From positions 10,598 through 74,597 of the forward strand of contig JAGKWS010000005.1 of the NCBI GenBank assembly GCA_021151685.1: a DNA stretch of 64,000 nucleotides. Reading direction: 5' to 3'. The translations under genes were made by a program, and so were the position numbers. The notes under the pieces are model-generated. The model was given only the letters and a program-made list of their open reading frames with translations, was not told where the DNA came from and searched no databases. Positions 1 to 8,550 of this stretch are shown in pieces; the stretch's first letter is position 1; each line of letters opens with the position of its first letter. The DNA is from Chitinophagaceae bacterium (GTDB lineage Bacteria > Bacteroidota > Bacteroidia > Chitinophagales > Chitinophagaceae).

Positions 1-1232
1 CCAAGGTCTGATTCGGTAACTTTTGTGCGCTTACCAGATTTCAACTCTTCGTGATACTTGGTGAAGATACTATAATAGTTGTTGTTGGTAAACTGTACTT
101 CTGTTTGGCGGTGACAGTTGATACACCAACCCATAGACAGTGGTGCAAACTGGTACACCTCGTCCATTTCTTCTATGTTGCCATGGCACTGCTGGCACTG
201 TACTTTACCAACTGCTACGTGCTGTGCGTGGTTGAAGTATACGTGGTCTGGCAGGTTATGTATTTTCACCCACTGTATTGGGGTTGCTTTTACATTACCT
301 TTTTCATCGCGGATGTAGTCTTTCTTTTCAGGATCCCAACCAGCGTACTTGTACAACAGTTTTATTTGCTCGGTACCGTTGATGGTTTTTCCTTCAGCAG
401 TTACCAGTGGATGAGCTTCTGCACCAGTATACTCGTTTATCTGCTTGTGACAGTTCATACACACGTTAGACGATGGTATCATTGCCTGACGGCTCTTCTC
501 GGCACCGGCGTGGCAGTACAAACAGTTGATTTGGTTGATGCCAGCATGCACTTTGTGCGAGTAGTACAATGGTTGCAGTGGTTGGTAGTTTTGCTGACGA
601 CCTTCGTTGATAGCACCATTCACTATCCAGTAACCGGCAAATATGAATGCGAGGATAGCAGTAACAGCTATTACCAGCTTGCTGCGGTACAGCGGAATTT
701 CTTTTTCGTTAGGTACACCCTGCTTTTCGTTGGCAGCACGACGCAGTGCATTGTTGGCTTTCCAAAGGATAAGCACCAGCACCAGCAATGACAGTGTGAT
801 AACGGTATACAACCAACCGTTGCTCTCGGCAGACTTGCTACCAACAGTATCGTTACCCGGTGCAGGTGTGGTTGTTGGTGGTTTGTACTCGTCTACATAT
901 TTGAAGATGGCATCAATCTCCTCGGTAGACAGTTGAGGAAATGCCGTCATTGCTGTTTTGTTGTACTCGTTGTACACACGTACCGCCTCAGCATCGCCAG
1001 AGGCAATAAGTGCGGCTGAGTTGCGTACCCATTTGTACACCCAATCGCCACCGGGCAAGCTTCCACGAATATTCTGCAACGCAGGTCCGGTCGACTTCTT
1101 AATCGGGTTGTGGCATGATGCACAGTTCGACATAAAGAGCGCTTTCCCATCGGGAGCGGCTATGGCGGAAATGTTGCTTAACAGCAATACTACTAAAACC
1201 GATAGTACGCTAAGGTAGCATCTTCTGAACAT
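1..1232 (-). CDS. actA: Alternative complex III multiheme cytochrome c subunit ActA (partial, 3' end outside window)
   Basis: 410 codons are open from ATG at 1232 to the window edge with no stop, so the C-terminus is missing. The protein begins with a hydrophobic signal-like segment (about 7-25). A CxxCH heme site CASCH follows at 37-41, then a membrane segment near 140-160 and a second near 188-210. Four more heme sites follow: CLYCH, CMNCH, CQQCH and CINCH. Five hemes match the pentaheme ActA subunit of the quinol:cytochrome c/HiPIP oxidoreductase that replaces the bc1 complex in many Bacteroidota. In known act operons actB follows actA, and it would lie beyond base 1. Together with the nuo operon downstream this indicates an aerobic respiratory chain. 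The family call is from motif number and spacing. The N-terminal monoheme part joined to the main domain resembles other Bacteroidota ActA proteins. Confidence 0.85.
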   Translation of the reverse strand, partial: MFRRCYLSVLSVLVVLLLSNISAIAAPDGKALFMSNCASCHNPIKKSTGPALQNIRGSLPGGDWVYKWVRNSAALIASGDAEAVRVYNEYNKTAMTAFPQLSTEEIDAIFKYVDEYKPPTTTPAPGNDTVGSKSAESNGWLYTVITLSLLVLVLILWKANNALRRAANEKQGVPNEKEIPLYRSKLVIAVTAILAFIFAGYWIVNGAINEGRQQNYQPLQPLYYSHKVHAGINQINCLYCHAGAEKSRQAMIPSSNVCMNCHKQINEYTGAEAHPLVTAEGKTINGTEQIKLLYKYAGWDPEKKDYIRDEKGNVKATPIQWVKIHNLPDHVYFNHAQHVAVGKVQCQQCHGNIEEMDEVYQFAPLSMGWCINCHRQTEVQFTNNNYYSIFTKYHEELKSGKRTKVTESDL

Positions 1233-1664
1233 TGGCTTTATTGATTCTGGCACTGGAATAAATATTGAAAATTAACTTTCCTTTATATAAAAGCGTGGCA
1301 AAACTACAACACAATCTGCAAATAGCATACACATTTTCGAAAAAATGTTTTTCAAGCCTGGCGCGGGTTTCAGCCGATTTTTATGAAATTTTTTTATCAT
1401 AATGTCATGTTTTTGTCACGAAAAAACCGCCTTTTTTTACTCATTTAGTCATGTTACCCACATACAAGTCACAATTTAGAGGTGCAATTTATAAGGGTAT
1501 TCCTTTTTTCGAAAATTATTTTACCGAAAGTGCAAATACATTTTTCTGCGTTGCGTCACCTTTGCCACATAAACAGTTGCTGCATGGTTATATAAAAGCA
1601 CATTCCTACCTCAATACCCTGCTACAACTACAACAATACAAAAAAACGCTGAATCTGGCATTTT
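1233..1664. other. AT-rich intergenic region between actA and the SDR gene
   Basis: No convincing gene. It carries long A/T runs and probably the leader and promoter of actA (candidate -7 box at 1299-1306). Open frames here, such as 1451-1714 on the plus strand, lack a recognisable start region or any protein-like pattern and run into the 3' end of the SDR gene. Confidence 0.5.
1299..1306 (-). promoter_or_regulatory. Possible -7 box (TAGTTTTG) upstream of actA
   Basis: Read on the minus strand this 8-mer fits the Bacteroidota -7 element TAnnTTTG and lies 66 bp before the actA start. No well-spaced TTG (-33) was found, so the call is tentative. Confidence 0.3.
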
Positions 1665-2459
1665 TTATAAGCTGCCAGTTCTGCCCCCGTCTACAGGAAT
1701 TGACGTTCCGTTGACGTAACTGGCTGATGGTGAGGCTAAAAATGCCACCACTGCGGCTATATCGGCAGGTGTTGCAAAGCGGCGTGCCGGTATTTCTGCC
1801 AGCATCTCCTGCTCTGTTTCCTCGCGGGTTTTGCCCTCCTTTGCCGACTTGTTACCTACTATTGCCGATAGCCTTTCGGTAGCTGTAGCACCGGGTAACA
1901 CATTGTTCACCGTTATGCCATAACGGCCCAGTTCGTTGGCCATTGTCTTGGCCCACGAGGCTACTGCACCTCGTATGGTATTTGATACTCCCAAACCGCT
2001 AAGCGGAATCTTGACAGAAGTAGAAACAATGTTGATGATGCGCCCGTAACCAGCCGCCTTCATGGCAGGTATTGCTGCTGTGGCCAGTATGTGGTTGCAT
2101 ATCAGATGCTGGTTGAAAGCATTGAGGAAGTCGGCAGTGGCCGCATCAGTAATAGGCCCACCTGCCGGCCCACCGGTATTGTTGATGAGGATGTGCACCT
2201 CGTGCTGCGCCACAAATTTCGTAATAGCTGCACTTACCGTATCGGGGGTGGCATAGTCGGCCACCAGATAGCCGTGTTGTTGACCTGCATCTGTACTCAA
2301 GGAAGCTACCGCTGCTTTCAGCTTTTCTTCATTGCGCGACAGCAGAAAACAAGTAGCCCCCATGCTGGCCAACGCTTGTGCCGATGCAAGCCCTATTCCC
2401 TGTGTACTGCCCCCAACAAGGGCTATTTTGCCAATCAGGCTGTTCTGAATCATATGCAT
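1665..2459 (-). CDS. Short-chain dehydrogenase/reductase family protein lacking the canonical Tyr-Lys pair
   Basis: The 264-residue protein has the classical SDR fold markers: a nucleotide-binding GGSTQGIG near residues 17-24, NNTGG near 92-96, and the C-terminal region with SxSYVNGTSIPVDGG. The catalytic Ser region (VSTS) is present. Where classical SDRs have YxxxK this protein reads SNTIR, so Tyr is replaced by Ser and Lys by Arg. Length and ending resemble the 3-oxoacyl-ACP reductase-like SDR group, a subgroup of which is known to lack the standard active site. Substrate is unknown, and it may be non-catalytic or use another mechanism. ATG at 2453, two codons in, is an equally possible start. 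It stands alone between oppositely oriented or distant genes. Confidence 0.85.
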   Translation of the reverse strand: MHMIQNSLIGKIALVGGSTQGIGLASAQALASMGATCFLLSRNEEKLKAAVASLSTDAGQQHGYLVADYATPDTVSAAITKFVAQHEVHILINNTGGPAGGPITDAATADFLNAFNQHLICNHILATAAIPAMKAAGYGRIINIVSTSVKIPLSGLGVSNTIRGAVASWAKTMANELGRYGITVNNVLPGATATERLSAIVGNKSAKEGKTREETEQEMLAEIPARRFATPADIAAVVAFLASPSASYVNGTSIPVDGGRTGSL

Positions 2460-2537
2460 TGTGTATTTCTATATTTGCTGGAAGTCTGGTAAACAATGCA
2501 ACATAAATACGCTTGCTCTTTTACTGTTTACCAATGC

Positions 2538-2545
2538 CAAACGTA
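2538..2545 (-). promoter_or_regulatory. Possible -7 box (TACGTTTG) for the SDR gene
   Basis: Minus-strand match to TAnnTTTG about 78 bp upstream of the SDR start. No TTG at the expected distance was seen. Confidence 0.3.
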
Positions 2546-2675
2546 CATAAAAAGTACACAATTTTACTATCGGCATCGGCATACGCTTGTTGAGGGTACT
2601 GTTTGGGGGTTGTCATGCAATAGTTATTTAGATGTTAGCAACACATGTCGTGTATCGCAATATTGGCATTTCATG

Positions 2676-2683
2676 TAGCTTTG
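2676..2683 (+). promoter_or_regulatory. -7 box (TAGCTTTG) for the choice-of-anchor A protein gene
   Basis: Exact TAnnTTTG match 62 bp upstream of the chosen ATG at 2746. It also argues against an earlier start at 2632, which would lie upstream of the promoter. Confidence 0.45.
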
Positions 2684-2745
2684 TAGATGTTTTTTTCTTC
2701 AAAAAAAGAAGAAAAAAATATACCCAAAGAGAAAATGTATTGTGT

Positions 2746-5700
2746 ATGAGATTTGTTTTACGTTTTTCGGTCCTCTGTCTGTCGGCAATGTTGTCTGTGC
2801 ATCAGACTATGGCTCAGAGCCCTACCGCACCGGCCTTGGGCTTCAATGTATTTCTGGAAGGTAACGCACGCCTCGTAAATAATGAGACTGAGGGTCCCGT
2901 GGCTTGTGGTGGCAATCTGTTGGTAGATGGTGGCTATCAGGTATCTATACACAGCGTAGGCACATTTCAGGTGGGCGGCAAAAACGTTTCTCTCGTTGTT
3001 GGTGGCCGTGTTCAATACATTAGCGGCTCGCTTCAGGTAAACTCGAATGGCTATGTAAAAATAGGCGACTGTACCGGCTCTACAGTTTGGTACCAAGACC
3101 CTAACGGGGCGTACCCGCCCATACGCATTACGCCCGGCAGTAGTTACGATGCCAGCCCGCGCATCAACCTACAGGCCAGCTCCTCCACTTTAGGTGTCAG
3201 TGCGTCCAGCAATCCGGTGTGCCAGGCCAATGTCATTGATTTTGCTACCGCATTTGCCAATATGCGTTCTTGCGCTTTGTCTATGAAAGACTTGGCCGAC
3301 AATGCGCTTCTTACCAATTCTGGCGGTACTGTGATACCCCATACTGGCTTACCATCGCAGGTGAAAATACAATTGAACCCCGGCCTTAATGTGCTTAATA
3401 TTTCCGGGGCCGACTTCAATGCCATGTCCGAGCTCACATTTCTTACACAACCCACTGCTTCCAAATATCTGGTAGTAAATGTGAATGCGGCGGGTGCTTT
3501 TACATGGAGTGTGCCCAACATCAACGGTGTACCGTTTGCACAATGCCCATATGTACTGTATAATTTCTACAACACCACTTCGCTGAATATAGCTGGCTAC
3601 GGTGCAGTTGAAGGAACAGTATTTGCGCCATTTGCCGACATTACCAAAACTGCCAACATGGCCAACATAGAAGGCCAAATTATTGCTAAATCGTACTATC
3701 AGGGTGGTGGCGAAAACCACTATGCTATATATGCCCCATCTATAGGTGGCTGTGGTGGCACCACGCCTACCGATGCCAACTTTACCGTAAATGGCAACAA
3801 TCAGTGTCTTGTTTGCAACTCGTTTGTATTCACCAATACATCAACAGGCTCGCCTACAATGAGTTATGTATGGACGTTTGGCGATGGTAGCACATCTACC
3901 GTTACCAACCCCACAAAAACATATACTGCTACAGGCACCTATATAGTGAAGCTGCGCGCCACAGGCCCCGGTGGCATAGACTCCTTTACCCGTACTGTAA
4001 ATGTACTGGGCAATCCTCCGCATGGTTTCACCATCAACGACTCTGTTCAAAACCTTACCGGCAACAACTTTGTCTATACCAGCACCACCCCCTCTTTTGG
4101 CAACCTGTATACATGGACGTTTGGTGATGGCAGCACATCTACAGCAGCCAACCCAAGCCACACATATACTGCTGCGGGCGTGTATACAGTTACCCAAACA
4201 GTAGTGGGCAATGCCGGCTGTACCGTACCTACCAGCAAAATAGTGGTGGTAGAAAGTGATGGAGTAGGCGGCGGTAGTGGTGGTGGCCTGGAAAGCGAAA
4301 GCATGGGCGACCTGATAAGCCGTAGAGAATACATGAAAATAAAAAACAGTGTACCCCCCCAACCCAACTATGCGGCACTACCACTGTTTGTAAAACCCGG
4401 CAAGCTGGAGCTTGCTGCCAAAGGCACGCAAAATGCCAGCACACTGCAACGGTTTATTCCGGCCAATCTGGATGCAACAACTACACCCCGCATCACCTCG
4501 CCCGACGAGCTGAAGACCATTACCCGTGCCGTAGATGCATTTTCGGTAGACTATACAAAAAATGATGTAGCCCGCGCTGTAGTGTTGGGCATAACTACCG
4601 AAGGCAAGGCCTATAACCATACCAAGTCTATTTGCGATCGCTTTCGTGGTGCCGAGCTGGTGAGTACAAATGTGGTAAACATTGGTGGCTACAACTTTGT
4701 AGCATTTGCACTGAAGCAGGCCGATGGACACGTAGAACATTCTATTACGTTTGCCGTTGGCAAATCGGCAGGGAGGGGCACATATAAATTGCAGGCAAAA
4801 TGGCTCATATCGGAATACACAGGAGACGATTCTGTATTCAACTTTCAGGTATGGGCAACCAACCCCGACAACCTGTACAAACTGACTACCGATATTGTGA
4901 ACCAGATAAAGGCTGAAATGCCCATTGAGCAGGCCGAGCCCAACTTTGCACCACCCACCACCTACATGGCCAAGGGCGTGCGTAACAAAGAATATCTGAA
5001 TGTACATTTTGTAGCGGCTACTGCGTCTAACAACGCCAAATTTGTATTTATTCAGAAGCTGAACGAAGTAGCCAATGAAGACTCGCTCATTATTCCATTC
5101 AATTTGGCAGCTGGTGCCGATAATCACTTCAGCATACCCATATACGATGGCTACGAGTATGAAGGACACCTGTACGTAGACGATAAGCTGGTAGATGACG
5201 TATACCTTGCCGATGGTGGCTGGAGTGTGGATATAGACAAAACATATACCACACAAATCAATTTTAAGCCGAACAACAACAAAAATCGTGTGTATAACGA
5301 CGAGGAGTTTCCACTGTACCGTAGTGTACAGGTAAATGCCTTTACCAACGATTATGTTTCCATATACAAGTTTTTGAAAGCCGGACAAGACGCTGCCGAT
5401 ATGACGGCCTACCACTCTTACAAACTGTATGCAAAGGGTACAGGTAAAATGATTATCAGGCTCATTAAAAAGTCTGTTACAAAATTTGCCGAGCAATACC
5501 AGACTACCATACAACTGAACCCTGCCGGTGCTACCCATCAGATAAGTTTTGAAGACTTTACCTCTCCCAGCCTCAAAACAGCCTTCGACCCGAAAGATGT
5601 TACCGCGGTGGTATATACCTTCGAGATGAATGGTGTTGCTACAGATCTCAACTTTTTTGCCGACGAGCAGGCCTTTTCGCCCACTGTTGTACAGGCCGTA

Positions 5701-5976
5701 AAGGGCCTTGTAGCCAAGAATCTTTCCGTTTTCCCCAACCCAACAGCCGATGGCAAATTTCAACTGAAATTTGCGGCCGAAGCCGACCGGGACATGGATC
5801 TTACCATTACCGACATAACGGGCAAGCTGGTGTATACACAACCGGTAAAAGCCACCATGGGCTACAACAAAGTAGATGTGCAGCTACCTGCCGGAGTACC
5901 TCAGAGCGTTTTGCTGGTGCAACTGGGCAATGACCAGGTGAAGTACGATGTGGTAAAAATGTCATCTTTAAAATAA
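2746..5976 (+). CDS. Secreted choice-of-anchor A / PKD-repeat protein with T9SS type A sorting domain
   Basis: A 1076-residue exported protein. The start at 2746 places a clear signal peptide (MRFVLRFSVL...MAQ, about 24 residues) at the N-terminus; the in-frame ATG at 2632 would add an unlikely basic extension. Residues about 30-335 form a choice-of-anchor A domain (ALGFNVFLEGNARL... with repeated beta-strand pattern). Two PKD domains follow (about 343-424 and 425-500), each with a WTFGDGSTST core; the two cores are near identical in DNA, which suggests duplication. A glycine-serine linker is followed by roughly 450 residues I do not recognise. The last about 85 residues are a T9SS type A sorting domain (NLSVFPNP... 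ending KYDVVKM). It is likely exported by the type IX system and attached to or released from the cell surface, perhaps as an adhesin. A strong hairpin follows the stop. Confidence 0.85.
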   Translation: MRFVLRFSVLCLSAMLSVHQTMAQSPTAPALGFNVFLEGNARLVNNETEGPVACGGNLLVDGGYQVSIHSVGTFQVGGKNVSLVVGGRVQYISGSLQVNSNGYVKIGDCTGSTVWYQDPNGAYPPIRITPGSSYDASPRINLQASSSTLGVSASSNPVCQANVIDFATAFANMRSCALSMKDLADNALLTNSGGTVIPHTGLPSQVKIQLNPGLNVLNISGADFNAMSELTFLTQPTASKYLVVNVNAAGAFTWSVPNINGVPFAQCPYVLYNFYNTTSLNIAGYGAVEGTVFAPFADITKTANMANIEGQIIAKSYYQGGGENHYAIYAPSIGGCGGTTPTDANFTVNGNNQCLVCNSFVFTNTSTGSPTMSYVWTFGDGSTSTVTNPTKTYTATGTYIVKLRATGPGGIDSFTRTVNVLGNPPHGFTINDSVQNLTGNNFVYTSTTPSFGNLYTWTFGDGSTSTAANPSHTYTAAGVYTVTQTVVGNAGCTVPTSKIVVVESDGVGGGSGGGLESESMGDLISRREYMKIKNSVPPQPNYAALPLFVKPGKLELAAKGTQNASTLQRFIPANLDATTTPRITSPDELKTITRAVDAFSVDYTKNDVARAVVLGITTEGKAYNHTKSICDRFRGAELVSTNVVNIGGYNFVAFALKQADGHVEHSITFAVGKSAGRGTYKLQAKWLISEYTGDDSVFNFQVWATNPDNLYKLTTDIVNQIKAEMPIEQAEPNFAPPTTYMAKGVRNKEYLNVHFVAATASNNAKFVFIQKLNEVANEDSLIIPFNLAAGADNHFSIPIYDGYEYEGHLYVDDKLVDDVYLADGGWSVDIDKTYTTQINFKPNNNKNRVYNDEEFPLYRSVQVNAFTNDYVSIYKFLKAGQDAADMTAYHSYKLYAKGTGKMIIRLIKKSVTKFAEQYQTTIQLNPAGATHQISFEDFTSPSLKTAFDPKDVTAVVYTFEMNGVATDLNFFADEQAFSPTVVQAVKGLVAKNLSVFPNPTADGKFQLKFAAEADRDMDLTITDITGKLVYTQPVKATMGYNKVDVQLPAGVPQSVLLVQLGNDQVKYDVVKMSSLK

Positions 5977-5993
5977 TACACTGTGAATATATG

Positions 5994-6031
5994 ATGCCAA
6001 AAGCCTTTGCCTGTGCAAAGGCTTTTGGCAT
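5994..6031 (+). terminator. Strong hairpin after the choice-of-anchor A gene
   Basis: A 17-bp perfect inverted repeat (5994-6010 / 6015-6031) with a CTGT loop, starting 18 bp after the stop. It lacks a clear T tract, so it may act as a terminator or an mRNA 3'-end stabiliser. Confidence 0.6.
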
Positions 6032-6053
6032 ATGGGCCATTAGTTAAAGCAAG

Positions 6054-6061
6054 TATCTTTG
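6054..6061 (+). promoter_or_regulatory. -7 box (TATCTTTG) for the first acyltransferase gene
   Basis: Exact TAnnTTTG match placed between the preceding hairpin and the ATG at 6081, leaving a leader of roughly 14 nt. Confidence 0.45.
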
Positions 6062-6080
6062 ACAGTATCTCCACCACCAA

Positions 6081-7325
6081 ATGTTGCTGAACGACCATAG
6101 CCATCGTCTGCCGGGGCCCGACATTATACGGGCTATAGCCATTGTGCTTGTAGTGTTGTCGCACACATCGGGCATGTGGCGTACAGGCAATGTGCCGGTA
6201 ACAGCAGACTACTTTATGCATATGCTTTGGCCAGCCGCTGCCGGCACAGCCAGCCATAATGCTACCATACTATTGCCCAAAGGGCGAACATGGGTACCAG
6301 CAGTATTGGGTGTAGAGTTGTTTTTTGTGCTCAGTGGTTATCTGATAGGCACCCTGCTGATAAAAGACATTGCCACAAACGGACAATTCTCATTTGCCCA
6401 ACTGAAACAATTTGTGGTGCGCCGCTGGTTGCGCACCCTGCCAGCCTATTGGGTAATGGTAACATTATTGATACCCGTTTGGTTATTTGTGTATAAAAAA
6501 CAGCTTACATGGAAAGTGATGCTGTACTATGTATTTCTGCAAAACATGGTTACACCCCATCCCGGTTTTTATACCGTGGCATGGAGCCTTTCGGTAGAAG
6601 AATGGTTCTACATTACACTGCCTGTTTTCATATGGATTGTGAGTAGGAATAAAAGACACTTCACTAAACCAAGTTGGCTACTTTGCTGTTTGCTCGTATT
6701 CTTTGTTGCAACATTTTGCCTGCGCGTGGTCAATTCTTTTTTGCTGCCATATGGTACCGACTTTGACAATGGCATACGCAAAATGGTGATAACAAGACTA
6801 GATGCGCCACTATATGGCGTACTTATTGCGTGGGGTATCTATTACAAACCCCATATTCAAAGGTACAAGCAGCAGCTATTTGCTATTGCAGTAGCGGGCA
6901 CCATTATACTGGCTGTGTTAATGTACTATCTGGAACCTGGTGGTGCACACATACACCATTGGCTATATATACCGTTTAACACGGTTCTGGTGTACACGCT
7001 GTTGCCCTTAGTAATGGCTCTATACCTGCCTACTGCTGTTGCATACCGCAGCAATCAGTCGGGGCTTGTGTTGAAGGTATGTACATTCATTGCACGCATA
7101 TCATATTCGGCATACCTTACACATCAGTATATATTTTTTATATTTCCCTTCAGCAGGGTTCATTTTACCAGCCTTCCCGTTCAGCTGTTGTTCTATGGCT
7201 TGTACATGTTGGTAGTATGTCTTTTCTCGCAACTACTACACTACACGGTAGAGCAGCCCATGCTACGGGTAAGGGACCGCTTATACCCTACTGTTAGTAA
7301 TAGTACGCATACGGTGACGGTATAA
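6081..7325 (+). CDS. Acyltransferase 3 family membrane protein
   Basis: A 414-residue polytopic membrane protein. The N-terminal PDIIRAIAIVLVVLSHT segment has the early Arg and the LSH histidine typical of acyltransferase 3 (OafA/WecH-type) enzymes. Next comes ELFFVLSGYLIG, the RRWLRTLPAYW segment after the second helix, and SLSVEEWFY, all family landmarks. About ten hydrophobic segments are visible. Such proteins transfer acetyl or other acyl groups to sugars of surface polysaccharides or lipids. It is followed by a second acyltransferase 3 gene and a membrane transferase-like gene on the same strand, so a role in cell-surface glycan modification is likely. The substrate cannot be told from sequence. 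Confidence 0.9.
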   Translation: MLLNDHSHRLPGPDIIRAIAIVLVVLSHTSGMWRTGNVPVTADYFMHMLWPAAAGTASHNATILLPKGRTWVPAVLGVELFFVLSGYLIGTLLIKDIATNGQFSFAQLKQFVVRRWLRTLPAYWVMVTLLIPVWLFVYKKQLTWKVMLYYVFLQNMVTPHPGFYTVAWSLSVEEWFYITLPVFIWIVSRNKRHFTKPSWLLCCLLVFFVATFCLRVVNSFLLPYGTDFDNGIRKMVITRLDAPLYGVLIAWGIYYKPHIQRYKQQLFAIAVAGTIILAVLMYYLEPGGAHIHHWLYIPFNTVLVYTLLPLVMALYLPTAVAYRSNQSGLVLKVCTFIARISYSAYLTHQYIFFIFPFSRVHFTSLPVQLLFYGLYMLVVCLFSQLLHYTVEQPMLRVRDRLYPTVSNSTHTVTV

Positions 7326-7375
7326 TTTGTTTACTTTTACGCAGTACTACTTCCCATTTTTTCCAACAAACTGGC

Positions 7376-8527
7376 ATGTCTATTCTAAAGCAAGATAAAA
7401 AAGAGCGGTTTCACTTTCTGGATGGCATTCGTGGCATTGCTTCATTTCTTATTGTATTACACCATTCAGTTACATCAGCCGTAGCACGTTTTTTTCTGGC
7501 ACATGGCTGGCCAAAGCTGGCCACATTTTCTGTATACTTTACACAGTCGGGGGTTGTGCTGTTCTTTGTACTCAGTGGTGTCGTTCTATTAAGACCGTAT
7601 CTGCGTGGGCAGCGACAGTTTGATACCGGACAATACTTCTACCGTCGCATCCGACGAATATATCCACCATTTTTTGTCGCGCTACTATTTGGTTATCTGG
7701 TTGCTGTTGTCATTAAACTGGGCCCACAAACATACTACTCCAACTTACAATTGTGGCAATGGACATCTATTTCGTGGCGAGAGTTGCTACGTCAGGCTCC
7801 CATTATCAACTATGCGGGTATATATTACAATCTGGCGTGGTGGAGCTTGCAAATTGAAGTAATTTTCTATTTCCTGGTACCCATATTTGTCTTGTTTTTC
7901 ATAAAACAAAGACCATTGAGTTATGTTCGTGTGTTTTCGGTGTTGTTGGCCGCTTTGGCACTTTCGTATTGGGTACAGCAATATGTATCCAATCATTATC
8001 CGGAAGTATACAAAACTGATGGAACCCCCATGAACATGATGCGCATACTGGATGCGCCGGTATCATTCCTCCTTGGCATATTTATGGCCAAGTACGACAT
8101 GAATGTAGTAGCCGCACGAATATTATCCATATTTGGCATAATACTCATATTTGTGGCTGGCAATTATGGTCCCATGATCAATTCGGGGTATAGCTTTCTC
8201 TATGCCGGCATTATTGTTTTTGCATTCAATAGTACCCGCATTCAAAAATTGTTTGATGGTCCACTCATGATATGGTTAGGAGAACGTTCATATTCGTTGT
8301 TCCTCGTTCACTTTTCTGTATTCTATTTAGTTGACTACATTTGTTCATTAGTATTACCAGACCGAACAATACTATATGGGGTACTAACAAGAGGAATAGG
8401 GATACCTGTAGCCCTTCTTTGTGCCATGTTGTTGTTTCACTTTGTAGAGCGCAAACAGGCCAGCGGCTTGATTACCGGTCATATTTTTTGGCCATGGAAT
8501 ATTAAAAGGCAGTTGAATAACAAATAA
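7376..8527 (+). CDS. Acyltransferase 3 family membrane protein (second copy)
   Basis: 383 residues with the same fold as its upstream neighbour but well diverged. The N-terminal FLDGIRGIASFLIVLHHS carries the conserved Arg and the His of the active-site region. VVLFFVLSGVVLLRP and RRIYPPFFVALL follow, then WWSLQIEVIFYFLVP, the second conserved motif. About ten transmembrane helices are expected. The gene starts 50 bp after the previous stop and ends 23 bp before the next start, which fits co-transcription. It probably O-acylates a cell-envelope polysaccharide. The two copies may act on different sugars or positions. Confidence 0.9.
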   Translation: MSILKQDKKERFHFLDGIRGIASFLIVLHHSVTSAVARFFLAHGWPKLATFSVYFTQSGVVLFFVLSGVVLLRPYLRGQRQFDTGQYFYRRIRRIYPPFFVALLFGYLVAVVIKLGPQTYYSNLQLWQWTSISWRELLRQAPIINYAGIYYNLAWWSLQIEVIFYFLVPIFVLFFIKQRPLSYVRVFSVLLAALALSYWVQQYVSNHYPEVYKTDGTPMNMMRILDAPVSFLLGIFMAKYDMNVVAARILSIFGIILIFVAGNYGPMINSGYSFLYAGIIVFAFNSTRIQKLFDGPLMIWLGERSYSLFLVHFSVFYLVDYICSLVLPDRTILYGVLTRGIGIPVALLCAMLLFHFVERKQASGLITGHIFWPWNIKRQLNNK

Positions 8528-8550
8528 CAACAGCAGACAATAAACTTATA

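Noticed and set aside
1451..1714. 87-codon frame between actA and the SDR gene
   Set aside because: AT-rich, overlaps the SDR 3' end, and there is no promoter or protein-like pattern.
4378..5841. 487-codon open frame on the minus strand
   Set aside because: It lies opposite the choice-of-anchor A gene, has no start region or domain pattern, and its composition is the complement of a real gene.
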